64,000 nt of DNA from JACKAL01 sp964400355 (GCA_964400355.1 CAYNTO010000001.1:186001-250000), one strand, 5' to 3'. Shown: positions 43,232-52,211, numbered from the stretch's first letter. Notes: generated from the letters alone by a model not told the origin. Translations and numbers: made by a program.

Positions 43232-44023
43232 ATGTATAAACAAATTGTTTTTAACATCGAAAACTCCGTGGCTCATGTCACGCTCAACCGGCCAGAGGTG
43301 CACAACGCATTTCATCCGGACATGATCGCTGAGATCACCAAGGCATTTAAATCCATTCAAAAAAACAAAAACCTTCGCGCGGTTCTGCTCTCGGGAAATG
43401 GAAAAGGATTCTGCGCCGGAGCGGATTTGGGCTGGATGAAATCCATGGCCAAATACACCTTGGCGCAAAATAAGAAAGATGCCACTCAGCTCTATGACAT
43501 GTTCGCGGCCATCCGCGATTGCGGCATCCCCGTCGTTGGAAAAGTACATGGAGCGGCTTTGGGTGGAGCGTTGGGCCTTATCAGCGTGTGCGATGTGGTA
43601 TTTGCGGAAACCCAAACGGTGTTTGGTTTTACAGAGGTGCGCCTCGGGCTTGCGCCCGCGGTGATTAGCGGTTTTGTGGCAAAAAAAATGCATCGCTCGC
43701 ACATGCACAATTACTTTATTACTGGCGCCAAATTTTTAGCTGCGGAAGCAAAGGCGGCAGGCCTTGTGCACTTTGTGATAGAAACCTCCCAGCTCCTCGA
43801 CCAGGCGACCGAGTCTTACATTTCAAATGAAATTTTAACCGCAGGCCCGCAGGCCGTGCGCGAAACAAAAAAACTGCTGCTCGCGCTCGACGGCATAAAA
43901 TCAGAAGCGCAGTTGAAAACCGTCACCACCTCACTCATTGCTAAGCTGCGCGTGAGCAAAGAGGGGCAAGAAGGTTTACAGAGCTTTTTTGAAAAGCGCA
44001 GAGCCAGTTGGAGATTGCCATGA
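43232..44023 (+). CDS. Enoyl-CoA hydratase family protein, likely methylglutaconyl-CoA hydratase
   Basis: A 263-residue crotonase-fold protein. NRPEVHNAFHPDMI, SGNGKGFCAGADLGWMKSM (oxyanion hole), GKVHGAALGGALGLISVCDVV and FGFTEVRLGLAPAVIS are the usual motifs. The Glu in FTEVRLGL matches the second catalytic residue. GADLGWM is common in the 3-methylglutaconyl-CoA hydratase (LiuC) group, and the operon supports this. The ATG at 43232 comes 1 base after the previous stop; the gene overlaps the next by ATGA. Confidence 0.87.
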   Translation: MYKQIVFNIENSVAHVTLNRPEVHNAFHPDMIAEITKAFKSIQKNKNLRAVLLSGNGKGFCAGADLGWMKSMAKYTLAQNKKDATQLYDMFAAIRDCGIPVVGKVHGAALGGALGLISVCDVVFAETQTVFGFTEVRLGLAPAVISGFVAKKMHRSHMHNYFITGAKFLAAEAKAAGLVHFVIETSQLLDQATESYISNEILTAGPQAVRETKKLLLALDGIKSEAQLKTVTTSLIAKLRVSKEGQEGLQSFFEKRRASWRLP

Positions 44024-45507
44024 GAGAAATAAAAAAAGTGGCTATTGCCAATCGTGGCGAGGTGGCCGTGCGCATTCTCCTCGCCTGCAAGGAACTGGGA
44101 GTATCCACTGTGCTCCTTCATTCTGAGGCCGACATTCAAAGCCGCGCCTACCGTATGGCCGATGAAACCATTTGTATTGGCAGCTCCGAACTGAACGAGA
44201 GTTATTTATCCATAGATCGCAATATCCGCGGTGCACTCAGTGCGGGGGCAGATGCGATTCATCCTGGGTTTGGGTTTTTGTCGGAAAACGCCGACTTTGC
44301 CCAAGCGTGTGAGGACAATAAGATTATTTTTATAGGACCCAAGCCACAAACCATTCGCGATATGGGCGACAAGATCACAGCCAAGCGTTTTGTTGAGGAG
44401 GAACAGATCCCGACGGTTCCTGGCTACGATGGCGCCAAACAGGATCTGGACACGTTGGTTAAAGAGTGTGAGCGCATTGGTTTTCCAGTAATTGTGAAAG
44501 CCACCGCTGGCGGCGGCGGTCGCGGCATGAAGATCGTCAATAGCGCCACTGAAGCGCGCGAACTCATTCCCTCCGCACAGCGCGAGGCCAAAAGTGCATT
44601 TGGTCTGGCCAATGTGTTTTTGGAAAAGTACTTGGACCACGCCAAGCATGTCGAGGTGCAGGTTTTTGGCGACACCTCGGGGCATGTAGTGCATTTGTTT
44701 GAGCGGGAGTGCTCGGTGCAACGCCGCCATCAGAAGGTGATCGAAGAGGCCACAGCGGTGGATCTCGACCCGCAGATTCGCCAGGAAATCTGCGCCGCTG
44801 CCGTTAAGCTTGCCAAGAAAGTACAGTACATCGGTGCGGGCACGGTGGAGTTTTTGATTCAAGATGGTGAGTACTATTTTATGGAAATGAATACCCGTCT
44901 ACAGGTTGAACACCCGGTAACAGAACTGGTATGCGGAGTGGATCTGGTAAAAGCACAAATTCTCACTATGATGAATCGACCTCTGATGTGGCAACAAGCG
45001 GATCTCGCACCTCGCGGGCATGCGATCGAGTGTCGTATATATGCAGAGGATCCTTTTACCGTAGGCGTTCCCTCTACGGGGAAAATAGTATTCCAGCATT
45101 TCCCGACCGGGCCCAATCGACGTTTTGACTACGGCTTTGAGGCTGGAGACACAGTGACTACGTTTTACGATTCAATGATTGCAAAAATTATTGTGTCGGA
45201 CGAAACCCGGCCGCGCGCAATTATAAAAATGATCGAAACACTTAAGGAGACAGTGGTTTTTGGCGTAAAGACCAACATTCCCTTCTTGCTCGACATTTTG
45301 CACAACTCCGAATTTATCGAAAGTTCTCACTCCACGGCGTTTATCAAGAATAATTTTCCGAATGGCGCAAAGATATATGCAATGAATGAAAAAGACAAAA
45401 ACTTTTTCGAACTGGCGCAAAAGCAAGCGAAGAGCGCCTCCACCAGTGCGAGCGATAGCGCGACTACGGAAAAATCCCCGTGGGGCGAGCCGTGGAGGTT
45501 GATGTGA
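44020..45507 (+). CDS. Biotin carboxylase subunit of acyl-CoA carboxylase (alpha subunit without BCCP)
   Basis: A 495-residue ATP-grasp enzyme that carboxylates biotin. It has KVAIANRGEVAVRI at the start, HPGFGFLSENADFA, KATAGGGGRGMKIV (ATP loop), the AKHVEVQVFGD and ERECSVQRRHQKVIEEA motifs, and MEMNTRLQVEHPVTE. Full-length MccA proteins carry a C-terminal biotinyl domain; here the protein stops about 50 residues after the BC domain, and a separate BCCP gene overlaps its stop. It is translationally coupled to the hydratase upstream. Confidence 0.93.
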   Translation: MREIKKVAIANRGEVAVRILLACKELGVSTVLLHSEADIQSRAYRMADETICIGSSELNESYLSIDRNIRGALSAGADAIHPGFGFLSENADFAQACEDNKIIFIGPKPQTIRDMGDKITAKRFVEEEQIPTVPGYDGAKQDLDTLVKECERIGFPVIVKATAGGGGRGMKIVNSATEARELIPSAQREAKSAFGLANVFLEKYLDHAKHVEVQVFGDTSGHVVHLFERECSVQRRHQKVIEEATAVDLDPQIRQEICAAAVKLAKKVQYIGAGTVEFLIQDGEYYFMEMNTRLQVEHPVTELVCGVDLVKAQILTMMNRPLMWQQADLAPRGHAIECRIYAEDPFTVGVPSTGKIVFQHFPTGPNRRFDYGFEAGDTVTTFYDSMIAKIIVSDETRPRAIIKMIETLKETVVFGVKTNIPFLLDILHNSEFIESSHSTAFIKNNFPNGAKIYAMNEKDKNFFELAQKQAKSASTSASDSATTEKSPWGEPWRLM

Positions 45508-45884
45508 GTTTTATTCGAGTCGAAATCGGCGGAAAAATAATTTCTGGTTACATACTTCGCGATGGATCTAACTATTGGTTTCATCATGAAGGGCGTACGT
45601 TCTTCATCGAAGATGAAAATACCCGCTCTACTAAAAAATCGCAAAAAGGCAGTAATCCATTGCAAATTGTCGCGCCAATGCCAGGGAAGATCATTAAAAC
45701 CAATGTTGTTCCTGGAAAATCGGTAAAGGCCGGGGACGTGATAGTCGTCATGGAAGCGATGAAGATGGAGTACTCGCTCAAAGCCGAAATGGATGGTATA
45801 GTAAAGGGCGTGGCGTGCAAAGAGGGCGACCAAGTAGTGCTCGGAAAAATTCTTGTACAATTGGCACCAGCGGCCGAAAAATAG
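45504..45884 (+). CDS. Biotin carboxyl carrier protein of the acyl-CoA carboxylase
   Basis: A 126-residue carrier. The GTG at 45504 has GGAGG five bases upstream and overlaps the previous stop as GTGA; longer in-frame starts at 45480 and 45492 are less likely. The C-terminal half is a biotinyl domain with VVMEAMKMEYS, whose Lys is biotinylated, and flanking PMPGKI and VKGVACKEGDQV. The N-terminal 50 residues resemble the linker/BT region of MccA. It is the missing half of the alpha subunit encoded just upstream. Confidence 0.9.
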   Translation: MSFIRVEIGGKIISGYILRDGSNYWFHHEGRTFFIEDENTRSTKKSQKGSNPLQIVAPMPGKIIKTNVVPGKSVKAGDVIVVMEAMKMEYSLKAEMDGIVKGVACKEGDQVVLGKILVQLAPAAEK

Positions 45885-45891
45885 GAACGTT

Positions 45892-46809
45892 ATGTCTAAA
45901 GTAGAAATCATCGAAGTGGGATTGCGCGACGGCTTACAAAACGAAAAGACCGCAATCTCCACTGCGAAAAAAATAGAACTGGCACGTAAACTGGCCACCT
46001 GTGGCTTTCGCAGGATGGAAGCGGGTGCTTTTGTTTCCGCCAAATGGGTTCCACAAATGGCTGACTCCAAAACCGTTGTGACCACGCTTCTTGCAGAGTC
46101 TCGCCAAAACGAGGCACTCCGCCGCGTGCGTTGGTCGGCGCTGGTTCCCAATATGCACGGCTACGAGGACGCCAAAGCCGCCGGGTTAAAAGAAATTGCC
46201 ATCTTCGGCGCAGTTTCCGATACGTTTTCAGAAAAAAACATCAATGTATCAGTGAATGAAAGCTTAAAACGCTTCGAAGAAGTGGTGCAAGCGGCAAAAG
46301 CCGATCGCATTAAAGTGCGCGGCTATGTGAGTACAGTATTCGGTTGTCCCTACGAGGGAAAGATTGGTCCTAAAGCCGCATTGCGGGTGATTGAAAAGTT
46401 TTTGGAATTGGGAATATACGAAATCTCTTTAGGCGATACGATCGGTGTGGCCACCCCCAAACAAGTGAAAGATCTTTTGGGGCTCATGGACAAAAGCACT
46501 TTAGAAACGCGGGTGGCGATGCATTTTCACGACACACGTGGGACGGCTCTTGCAAACATAGCCACCAGTTTAGAGTTTGGCGTTACAGCCTTTGACGCCA
46601 GTGTGGGTGGCTTGGGCGGATGCCCCTATGCGCCGGGTGCTGCTGGTAACGTGGCCACAGAAGACGTGGTTTATATGCTCGAAGGCATGGGTCTAAAAAC
46701 ATCGATCAATCTGGATCGAGTGATCGAAACATCCAAATGGCTCGAAACCGTCCTCAAGCGCGAAATGGTGTCGCGCGTGAACAAGTCCGGCCATTCGTGT
46801 ATCTACTAA
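45892..46809 (+). CDS. Hydroxymethylglutaryl-CoA lyase
   Basis: A 305-residue DRE-TIM family enzyme that cleaves HMG-CoA to acetyl-CoA and acetoacetate, the last step of leucine breakdown. VGLRDGLQNEKT carries the first metal Asp, FVSAKWVPQMAD is typical, HFHDTRGTALAN gives the metal His pair, and the active-site Cys is in GGLGGCPYAPGAAGN. The ATG at 45892 comes 7 bases after the previous stop. Its own stop is one base from the convergent panD stop. Confidence 0.94.
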   Translation: MSKVEIIEVGLRDGLQNEKTAISTAKKIELARKLATCGFRRMEAGAFVSAKWVPQMADSKTVVTTLLAESRQNEALRRVRWSALVPNMHGYEDAKAAGLKEIAIFGAVSDTFSEKNINVSVNESLKRFEEVVQAAKADRIKVRGYVSTVFGCPYEGKIGPKAALRVIEKFLELGIYEISLGDTIGVATPKQVKDLLGLMDKSTLETRVAMHFHDTRGTALANIATSLEFGVTAFDASVGGLGGCPYAPGAAGNVATEDVVYMLEGMGLKTSINLDRVIETSKWLETVLKREMVSRVNKSGHSCIY

Positions 46810-46810
46810 T

Positions 46811-47152
46811 CTATACCGGCTTGTTCTCTTTGTTCACAAGTACGACTGCGGGTTGGTACTCGCGTGCTTCATCGACGCTCATGCTGGCATAGGACGCGAT
46901 GATCACCAGGTCGCCTTTGTGCACTTTACGTGCGGCCGCGCCATTGAGGCAGATCTCGCCGTCTTTGCCTTTGATGACGTAGGTGGCAAAGCGTTCGCCG
47001 TTGTTGCAGTTGTAGATCTCCACGCGCTCATGCAGTAGGAACTTGGCGGTATCGATTAAACGAGGACAAATGGAAACCGAACCTTCGTACTCCAGATTGG
47101 CATCCGTGACGGTTGCACGGTGTATTTTTGATTTGAGCATAGTTACTGTCAT
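46811..47152 (-). CDS. panD: Aspartate 1-decarboxylase
   Basis: A 113-residue pyruvoyl enzyme making beta-alanine for pantothenate. The self-cleavage site is Gly24-Ser25 in YEGSVSI, at exactly the E. coli position when the first Met (after AGGAGG) is used. Tyr58-equivalent and LNGAAARKVHKGD motifs are present. It is the last gene of the pantothenate/CoA operon, 8 bases after coaX. Confidence 0.96.
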   Translation of the reverse strand: MTVTMLKSKIHRATVTDANLEYEGSVSICPRLIDTAKFLLHERVEIYNCNNGERFATYVIKGKDGEICLNGAAARKVHKGDLVIIASYASMSVDEAREYQPAVVLVNKENKPV

Positions 47153-47160
47153 AGAGCCTC

Positions 47161-47973
47161 CTATTGTAGCGCTTCCGCTGGCTTCTTTTTATTTTCGGGT
47201 TTAGATTCATTCAATTCTGTAGCAATTAAAATTCCACGCAATACAAGATCGGGAATCGTAACATCAAACAAGTTTTCCTTATCAAACAAGGACGAGAAAC
47301 CGCCGGTGCCGATCACAAAACACTCTTCGCCTTTAAAGGCCTCTTGTTTAGAGCGTTCAATGATCTCTTTCACCATACCGAGCTGTCCAAAGTACAAGCC
47401 GGTTTGAATACTATCGATTGTGGTTTGGCCAATCACTGAGGTTTTTTTAATAATATCGACACGCGGAAGTTTAGCGGTTTTCGCTTCGAGTGCTTCCATT
47501 GAGATGCGGATACCCGGTAGAATGCAACCCCCAAGGTATTCTTTTTGTTTGTTGATCACACACACCGTAGTGGCTGTGCCAAAATCCACTATGATGAGGT
47601 TTTGTTTTGGATATTGGTGAGAAGCCGCTATGGAATTGGCAATGCGGTCGCTGCCCACCTCGGCGGGGTTCTTGTACTTGATCATCAGGCCAGTTTTAAC
47701 TCCGGTTTGAAGCACAAACGGTGTTTTGGAAAAATACTTGAGGCACGCGTTGCGCAGAGAATGCACCACACTCGGCACAACAGAGCATATAGAAATGCGT
47801 GTGATATCTTTCGGATCCACTCCGTTTTCGCGCAGCACCGTGCGTAGGAAAATTCCGTACTCGTCGGAGGACGACTGGTCGATAGACGTTTTTCGAAATT
47901 GGACAACCAATTTGTCTTTATCGAATACGCCACCATGAACTTGGGTATTGCCCACATCAAGACAAAGAATCAT
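47161..47973 (-). CDS. coaX: Pantothenate kinase, type III
   Basis: A 270-residue ASKHA-fold kinase, the first step from pantothenate to CoA. It starts MILCLDVGNTQ (phosphate-1 motif), with EVGSDRIANSIAA, VDFGTATTVCV and GGCILPGIRISMEAL following. The ATG at 47973 sits behind GAGGTG and overlaps the coaBC end by 17 bases. Type III kinases are not inhibited by CoA. Confidence 0.95.
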   Translation of the reverse strand: MILCLDVGNTQVHGGVFDKDKLVVQFRKTSIDQSSSDEYGIFLRTVLRENGVDPKDITRISICSVVPSVVHSLRNACLKYFSKTPFVLQTGVKTGLMIKYKNPAEVGSDRIANSIAASHQYPKQNLIIVDFGTATTVCVINKQKEYLGGCILPGIRISMEALEAKTAKLPRVDIIKKTSVIGQTTIDSIQTGLYFGQLGMVKEIIERSKQEAFKGEECFVIGTGGFSSLFDKENLFDVTIPDLVLRGILIATELNESKPENKKKPAEALQ

Positions 47974-49174
47974 AGCGCACCTCACTAGCATTGAGAGACT
48001 GAGTGTTACTGATCAGCGAATTTGCAAAAAGAGAAACCAACTCCGACTTTTTATCCACCGTCGCCACCGGACCCTGGGGCATATGGAGAGTAAAAGTGTG
48101 ATTCGATTTGGAGATATGAGACGTATCATTGTGGATAACCGCATCAGCACCGGTTCTAAACACAGACTTCACCGACTTATCCACATCACTCGCGCTCGCA
48201 TTGACAGTGAGCTTGAATGCCGTGAGGAAGGACTGCGGTGCCTGGGACTTAATCACGGCCGTGAGTTTCTGGGTTGGTACCAGTTCCAGCGTCAATGTTT
48301 CACCGGAGGAAATTTTTCCAGCGCTGATAGGCACTACGAAATCGCTCACCGCTGCCATGTGCACAATGTGATTGTAACTGTGGACTTTAAGATGGGACTG
48401 TAACAGCTCGGCGAGGTCATTGTAGGTGTCGAAGGTAAGAATATTTTGCACCAGATTGGGTTTTTGCGCCGAAACGGCGGCCATTACGGTGACGTTAAAA
48501 CCGCGGCGATAGAGATCATCGGCCAACTGAGCGCCGCTACTACCTGTGCTGGTATTGGTAATGGAGCGCACGCTATCAATCGCAACGCGTGTGCCACCCA
48601 GAGTGATTAAAATTTTTGTATTTTGATTTTTTGGCGCAAGCGCGCGTTCGACGGCAGTAATTATAACTTCGGGCTCAACCAATCGACCTCCGCCCACTTC
48701 ACCACAAGCCAACAAGCCGCTATCAGGCTCTAGCAAAGTGACGCCATTATCCTTCAGCGTCTTTAATGACGTTTGAGTGGTAGGGTGCGCGAGCATTTGC
48801 GAATTCATCGCTGGAGCAATAAGCAAGGGTTTATGACCTTCGTACGCAAGGTATGTGGAATAGAGGGGGCCATCGCCCGTGCCGGCGGCTAAGTTGTTGA
48901 TCGTCTTTGCCGTTGCTGGAGCTATTAAAAACACATCCGCCCAGCGCGCCCAATCAATGTGGCTCATCATTTTTCCGGGCGTAAAATCGCTGGTCAAAAC
49001 CGGATGATCAGACAAACCTTCCAGGGTTGCAGTGCCAATAAACTCCAGCGCCGAGGCAGTGGCTATGGTGCGGACTTCCCAACCCTGCTTGCGAAAGTGG
49101 GAAATCACGTGCGCGATTTTGAATGCGGCGATCGAACCAGAAATGCCTATGAGTAGTTTTTTAGATGCTAACAT
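47957..49174 (-). CDS. coaBC: Bifunctional phosphopantothenoylcysteine decarboxylase / phosphopantothenate-cysteine ligase
   Basis: A 405-residue fusion. Residues 1-180 are the flavin-dependent CoaC part: GISGSIAAFK, HIDWARWADVFLIAPATAKTINNLAAG with the active-site His, and PAMNSQM. Residues 185-395 are CoaB: ITLGGTRVAIDSVRSITNTSTGSSGAQLAD, HMAAVSDFVVP, and ISAGKISS. The usual SSGKMG loop reads STGSSG here and the common 'NPDI' reads TQKL, so the ligase part is divergent though key Asn and Lys appear kept. It overlaps both panC and coaX, consistent with one polycistronic unit. Confidence 0.92.
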   Translation of the reverse strand: MLASKKLLIGISGSIAAFKIAHVISHFRKQGWEVRTIATASALEFIGTATLEGLSDHPVLTSDFTPGKMMSHIDWARWADVFLIAPATAKTINNLAAGTGDGPLYSTYLAYEGHKPLLIAPAMNSQMLAHPTTQTSLKTLKDNGVTLLEPDSGLLACGEVGGGRLVEPEVIITAVERALAPKNQNTKILITLGGTRVAIDSVRSITNTSTGSSGAQLADDLYRRGFNVTVMAAVSAQKPNLVQNILTFDTYNDLAELLQSHLKVHSYNHIVHMAAVSDFVVPISAGKISSGETLTLELVPTQKLTAVIKSQAPQSFLTAFKLTVNASASDVDKSVKSVFRTGADAVIHNDTSHISKSNHTFTLHMPQGPVATVDKKSELVSLFANSLISNTQSLNASEVRYDSLS

Positions 49175-49922
49175 TGTCTATAAGCCTCACGTCGTCGATA
49201 AATACAGCGGCAAAACGGCGACCGTATTTTTCTTCGAGATAATCCACTTGGATATTGTTTTCTTCTAGTTTTTTACAAATAGATTCCAAAGATTGATTTT
49301 GTTTAAGAGTGTTGGCAAAGAATTGCGCGCGCTCCATACCTGCGTTCGTGAGGCGTTGATTGCGTGAACTGAGCGCTAGCCCCTCGGCGTCCCTCACAGT
49401 AGGGCACGCAACGATCTCCACTGGCATAAAAAACGCCTTTGTCATTTCTCGCACGAGATGGAGTTGTTGGTAGTCCTTTTCGCCCATGTAGACTTTATCC
49501 GCATTCGTAATGTGGAGAAGTTTCATAACCACAGTGAGGACTCCGTTAAAGTGACCAGGGCGGGTAAGCCCACAAAGCTCTTCGTGGTGCGTGGTTTCAG
49601 AGACAAAATATTTTTTACCATCCGCATACATCGACTCCGCTGACGGGGTAAACGCGATATCGACCCTTTCCTGCTTTAGGAGTTCGAGGTCTGCAGCAAG
49701 AGTGTTGGGATACTTCACAAAATCGTCGGAGTTGTTGAATTGAGTGGGATTTACAAAAATGCTCACAATCACCAGGTCACACTCTTTACGGGCTGCGCGA
49801 ATCAGGGAGACGTGGCCGTGGTGGAGGGCGCCCATGGTTGGGACAAAACCAATACGCTGTCCCTGTGTGCGCACGGAGCGTGCTGCGGCCTGCATTTTTT
49901 CCGGAATCTCAATAACAACCAT
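49161..49922 (-). CDS. panC: Pantothenate synthetase
   Basis: A 253-residue enzyme joining pantoate and beta-alanine with ATP. It shows GFVPTMGALHHGHVSLI (HIGH-like motif), SIFVNPTQFNNSDDF, GHFNGVLTVVMKLLHI, GEKDYQQLHLV and a late SSRNQRL (KMSKS-like). The C-terminal dimer domain is shorter than in E. coli (283 residues). It starts 11 bases after panB and overlaps coaBC by 14. Confidence 0.95.
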   Translation of the reverse strand: MVVIEIPEKMQAAARSVRTQGQRIGFVPTMGALHHGHVSLIRAARKECDLVIVSIFVNPTQFNNSDDFVKYPNTLAADLELLKQERVDIAFTPSAESMYADGKKYFVSETTHHEELCGLTRPGHFNGVLTVVMKLLHITNADKVYMGEKDYQQLHLVREMTKAFFMPVEIVACPTVRDAEGLALSSRNQRLTNAGMERAQFFANTLKQNQSLESICKKLEENNIQVDYLEEKYGRRFAAVFIDDVRLIDNVSI

Positions 49923-49933
49923 AAAGCCTCTGA

Positions 49934-50725
49934 TTATTGAATCTTGTCGCGATTTTCAAAAAGTTCTGGGTTTTGTACGAACTCGTGAAATCCATTGAGT
50001 GCGGTGGAAATGGTTTCGTGGAGGTTCGCAAATTTAGTGACGAATTTTGGAGAAAAGTCGTTCTGTGCGCCAAGCATGTCGTGAAGAACGAGGACCTGCC
50101 CATCTGTGTGGGTGCCCGAACCGATTCCAATTGTAGGTATGTAGAGTTGATCAGTGATCTTTTTAGCCAGCGACTCGGGAATGCATTCGAGAACTATGGC
50201 GGAACAACCGCTCTCTTCTAATTTTTTAGCAAGTGCAAGCAGGCGGAGAGCCGACGAAGTATCTTTGCCTTGAGTTTTATATCCGCCCAATTGATTCACC
50301 GATTGAGGGATGAGACCAATGTGGCCCACCACTGGAACTCCAGAGTCCACGATGTGTTTAATAATGCGGTCATGTCCCGCTTGCGCTTCAATTTTTACAG
50401 CATTGGCCCCAGCTCGCATGAGGCATTCAACAGAATCCATGGTGTTCTTGGTTCCCTTACGGTGGGAGAGAAAAGGCATATCGGCGATGATCAACTTATC
50501 AGGCGCGCCGCGAACAACCGCTTTAAGATGCGTTTCCATCATTTTCACATCAACCGGCACCGTCGATTCGTAGCCGTGCATCACCATACCTGCGGAATCG
50601 CCAACAAGGATGCAGTCGATGGGAGACGCATTAACAATCTTCGCGGACCAGTAGTCGTAGCACGTGATCATGGAAATTTTTTCGGAAGTTGTTTTCTTTT
50701 TTATGAGTTCAGGAATGGTCTTCAT
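49934..50725 (-). CDS. panB: 3-methyl-2-oxobutanoate hydroxymethyltransferase
   Basis: A 263-residue TIM-barrel enzyme that makes ketopantoate. Visible motifs are MITCYDYWSAKIVN, LVGDSAGMVMHGYE (metal Asp), DMPFLSHRKG, VKIEAQAG, VVGHIGLIPQSV, IVLECIPESLAKKIT and IGIGSGTHTDGQVLVLHDMLG. Its ATG overlaps the stop of the upstream reductase gene (ATGA) and has AAGGAG. Confidence 0.96.
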   Translation of the reverse strand: MKTIPELIKKKTTSEKISMITCYDYWSAKIVNASPIDCILVGDSAGMVMHGYESTVPVDVKMMETHLKAVVRGAPDKLIIADMPFLSHRKGTKNTMDSVECLMRAGANAVKIEAQAGHDRIIKHIVDSGVPVVGHIGLIPQSVNQLGGYKTQGKDTSSALRLLALAKKLEESGCSAIVLECIPESLAKKITDQLYIPTIGIGSGTHTDGQVLVLHDMLGAQNDFSPKFVTKFANLHETISTALNGFHEFVQNPELFENRDKIQ

Positions 50726-51480
50726 GTTAACTCTCCTTGCGTAGTTTTCGATTCTGGAGCCGAGATAATAAAATCGCTCTGAATCTGAGTTGTAGCTAAT
50801 GCCTCGTAAACTTTTTTGTATTTGGGATCGTCAATGGAGATAAGATTTTTATGAATTGTTTTGATGTCACCGCGGGACCACGGCCCGGTGAGAGCCGTTT
50901 TTGAATCAAGAAATATATTTTCCAATGTTTTTTCGGCAAAAGGTTTTAAGAGATCGGCAGGGAGGCCGAGATCAGTTTCGAACTTTTCAACAACGTAGCT
51001 CCACAGTGCCGCCATGCCATTTCCACCAAGCACGCAGAGCGCGTGATACATAGCAAATTGGTCCTTGGGAATTTGAAAAAAAGGATTTTCGAATTGCGGA
51101 AAAATATCTTCGAGTTCGGCCCCGCCCAACTCACCGATAAAAGGAATTTTTTTATAGTCTTCGAGTGAGTAGGTGTGTGCCGTGAATGAAAACAATGGAT
51201 GCACGCGTTCGGCAAGCGGCGTGTGCACGCTTCCTGAAAAGTGCACACACTTTTCTTTTGGTAGTTGTTGATCCAGAATGAACTGGTGAATTGCATCGTC
51301 TTTAATGCAAACAAGAATTTTATCGGCACTTTCCGCCATTTCGGCAAGAACGGCTCCACCCAACTCGCGGTTCCACTGTGACGCTTCGATATCTAGCAAC
51401 GAAAGATAACGAGTAAGGTGTTTGGCCAAACGACCGCGGCCAACGATAAGAAATTTTTTATGTGGTACCTGTCTGTTCAT
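50722..51480 (-). CDS. Rossmann/DUF2520 family protein, candidate ketopantoate reductase (PanG-like)
   Basis: A 252-residue protein starting at the ATG at 51480 behind AGAGGA. The N-terminal Rossmann domain has KFLIVGRGRLAKHLTRYL (NADP loop) and ILVCIKDDAI; the helical C-terminal domain (from about 120) has FAMYHALCVLGGNGMAALWSYV, the layout of the DUF2520 family. The operon contains panB, panC and panD but no panE, so reduction of ketopantoate to pantoate is unassigned. A non-homologous ketopantoate reductase, PanG, has been described in Francisella; from memory it belongs to this type of fold. Function is inferred from position. Confidence 0.72.
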   Translation of the reverse strand: MNRQVPHKKFLIVGRGRLAKHLTRYLSLLDIEASQWNRELGGAVLAEMAESADKILVCIKDDAIHQFILDQQLPKEKCVHFSGSVHTPLAERVHPLFSFTAHTYSLEDYKKIPFIGELGGAELEDIFPQFENPFFQIPKDQFAMYHALCVLGGNGMAALWSYVVEKFETDLGLPADLLKPFAEKTLENIFLDSKTALTGPWSRGDIKTIHKNLISIDDPKYKKVYEALATTQIQSDFIISAPESKTTQGELT

Positions 51481-51689
51481 GATCAAGTCCTCTTGGCCAT
51501 TGTTGTACGCCTGTCCTTCCGCACCCTCTAGCCGCATTGCATTAAGGGGTCGCAAATAAGCACATATGGTTTGTCATTTTAACGGTTTGGGCGGTAACTG
51601 GTAGGCAAGTATATGGATTTGTTCATAAATATAGGTTGTTTAAGTTTTCGTAAAATCCATCAAAACCAGCATCTCGTCGAGGTCTAACA

Positions 51690-52211
51690 ATGAAAAAAAT
51701 TGTGATTTTATTGATCGGCGCGAGTTCACTGATCTTGGGGTGCATGATTTATCTCCTGCGCAGCGGAATCAGTTTGAGTCCGGCAGTGATGATTAAGCCT
51801 TCGCATTTCTCGTCCGAAAAAGTACTTGCTGAGGCTGTTGTGCGCAGGCTTTTTCCCCAGTTCAACGAGGTCAAACATTGGCAGATCTACTCTCCAGGCT
51901 CGGGTACAGGCAAGGAGGTCATGGACGTGATTGCAGCGGCCCACGGTGACGTGGAAGTGGTGCGCTCGGATATATTGTCCGTTGAAGAGCAGCTTCATGC
52001 CGAGGGACTACCGAGACTTTACATTCAGAGATTTTCGGCAAGTTCCTACGATCTCAGTAAAGAGTGTGAAACAATGAAGCGCCTCAATTACAAATGCTTG
52101 GTCGAAATTTCGCTGCACAAATCACGCAGAAAAATGAAAGAGGACGAGCGACTCTACTTTATGATGACATCCTACCTCGATCATCACTTCCTGGTGCTGG
52201 TTGAAAAATGA
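51690..52211 (+). CDS. Membrane-anchored protein of unknown function
   Basis: A 173-residue protein with an N-terminal hydrophobic segment (residues 4-24, ILLIGASSLILGC; Cys18 is a possible lipidation site) followed by a folded mixed alpha/beta part with DVEVVRSDILSVEEQLHAEGLPRLY and a short basic stretch near the end. No family is recognised. It faces the HAD nucleotidase gene with 26 bases between stops. Confidence 0.55.
   Translation: MKKIVILLIGASSLILGCMIYLLRSGISLSPAVMIKPSHFSSEKVLAEAVVRRLFPQFNEVKHWQIYSPGSGTGKEVMDVIAAAHGDVEVVRSDILSVEEQLHAEGLPRLYIQRFSASSYDLSKECETMKRLNYKCLVEISLHKSRRKMKEDERLYFMMTSYLDHHFLVLVEK

Noticed and set aside
45327..46151. Minus-strand open frame of 274 codons
   Set aside because: It lies antisense to three recognised genes of the leucine operon and has no coherent domain.
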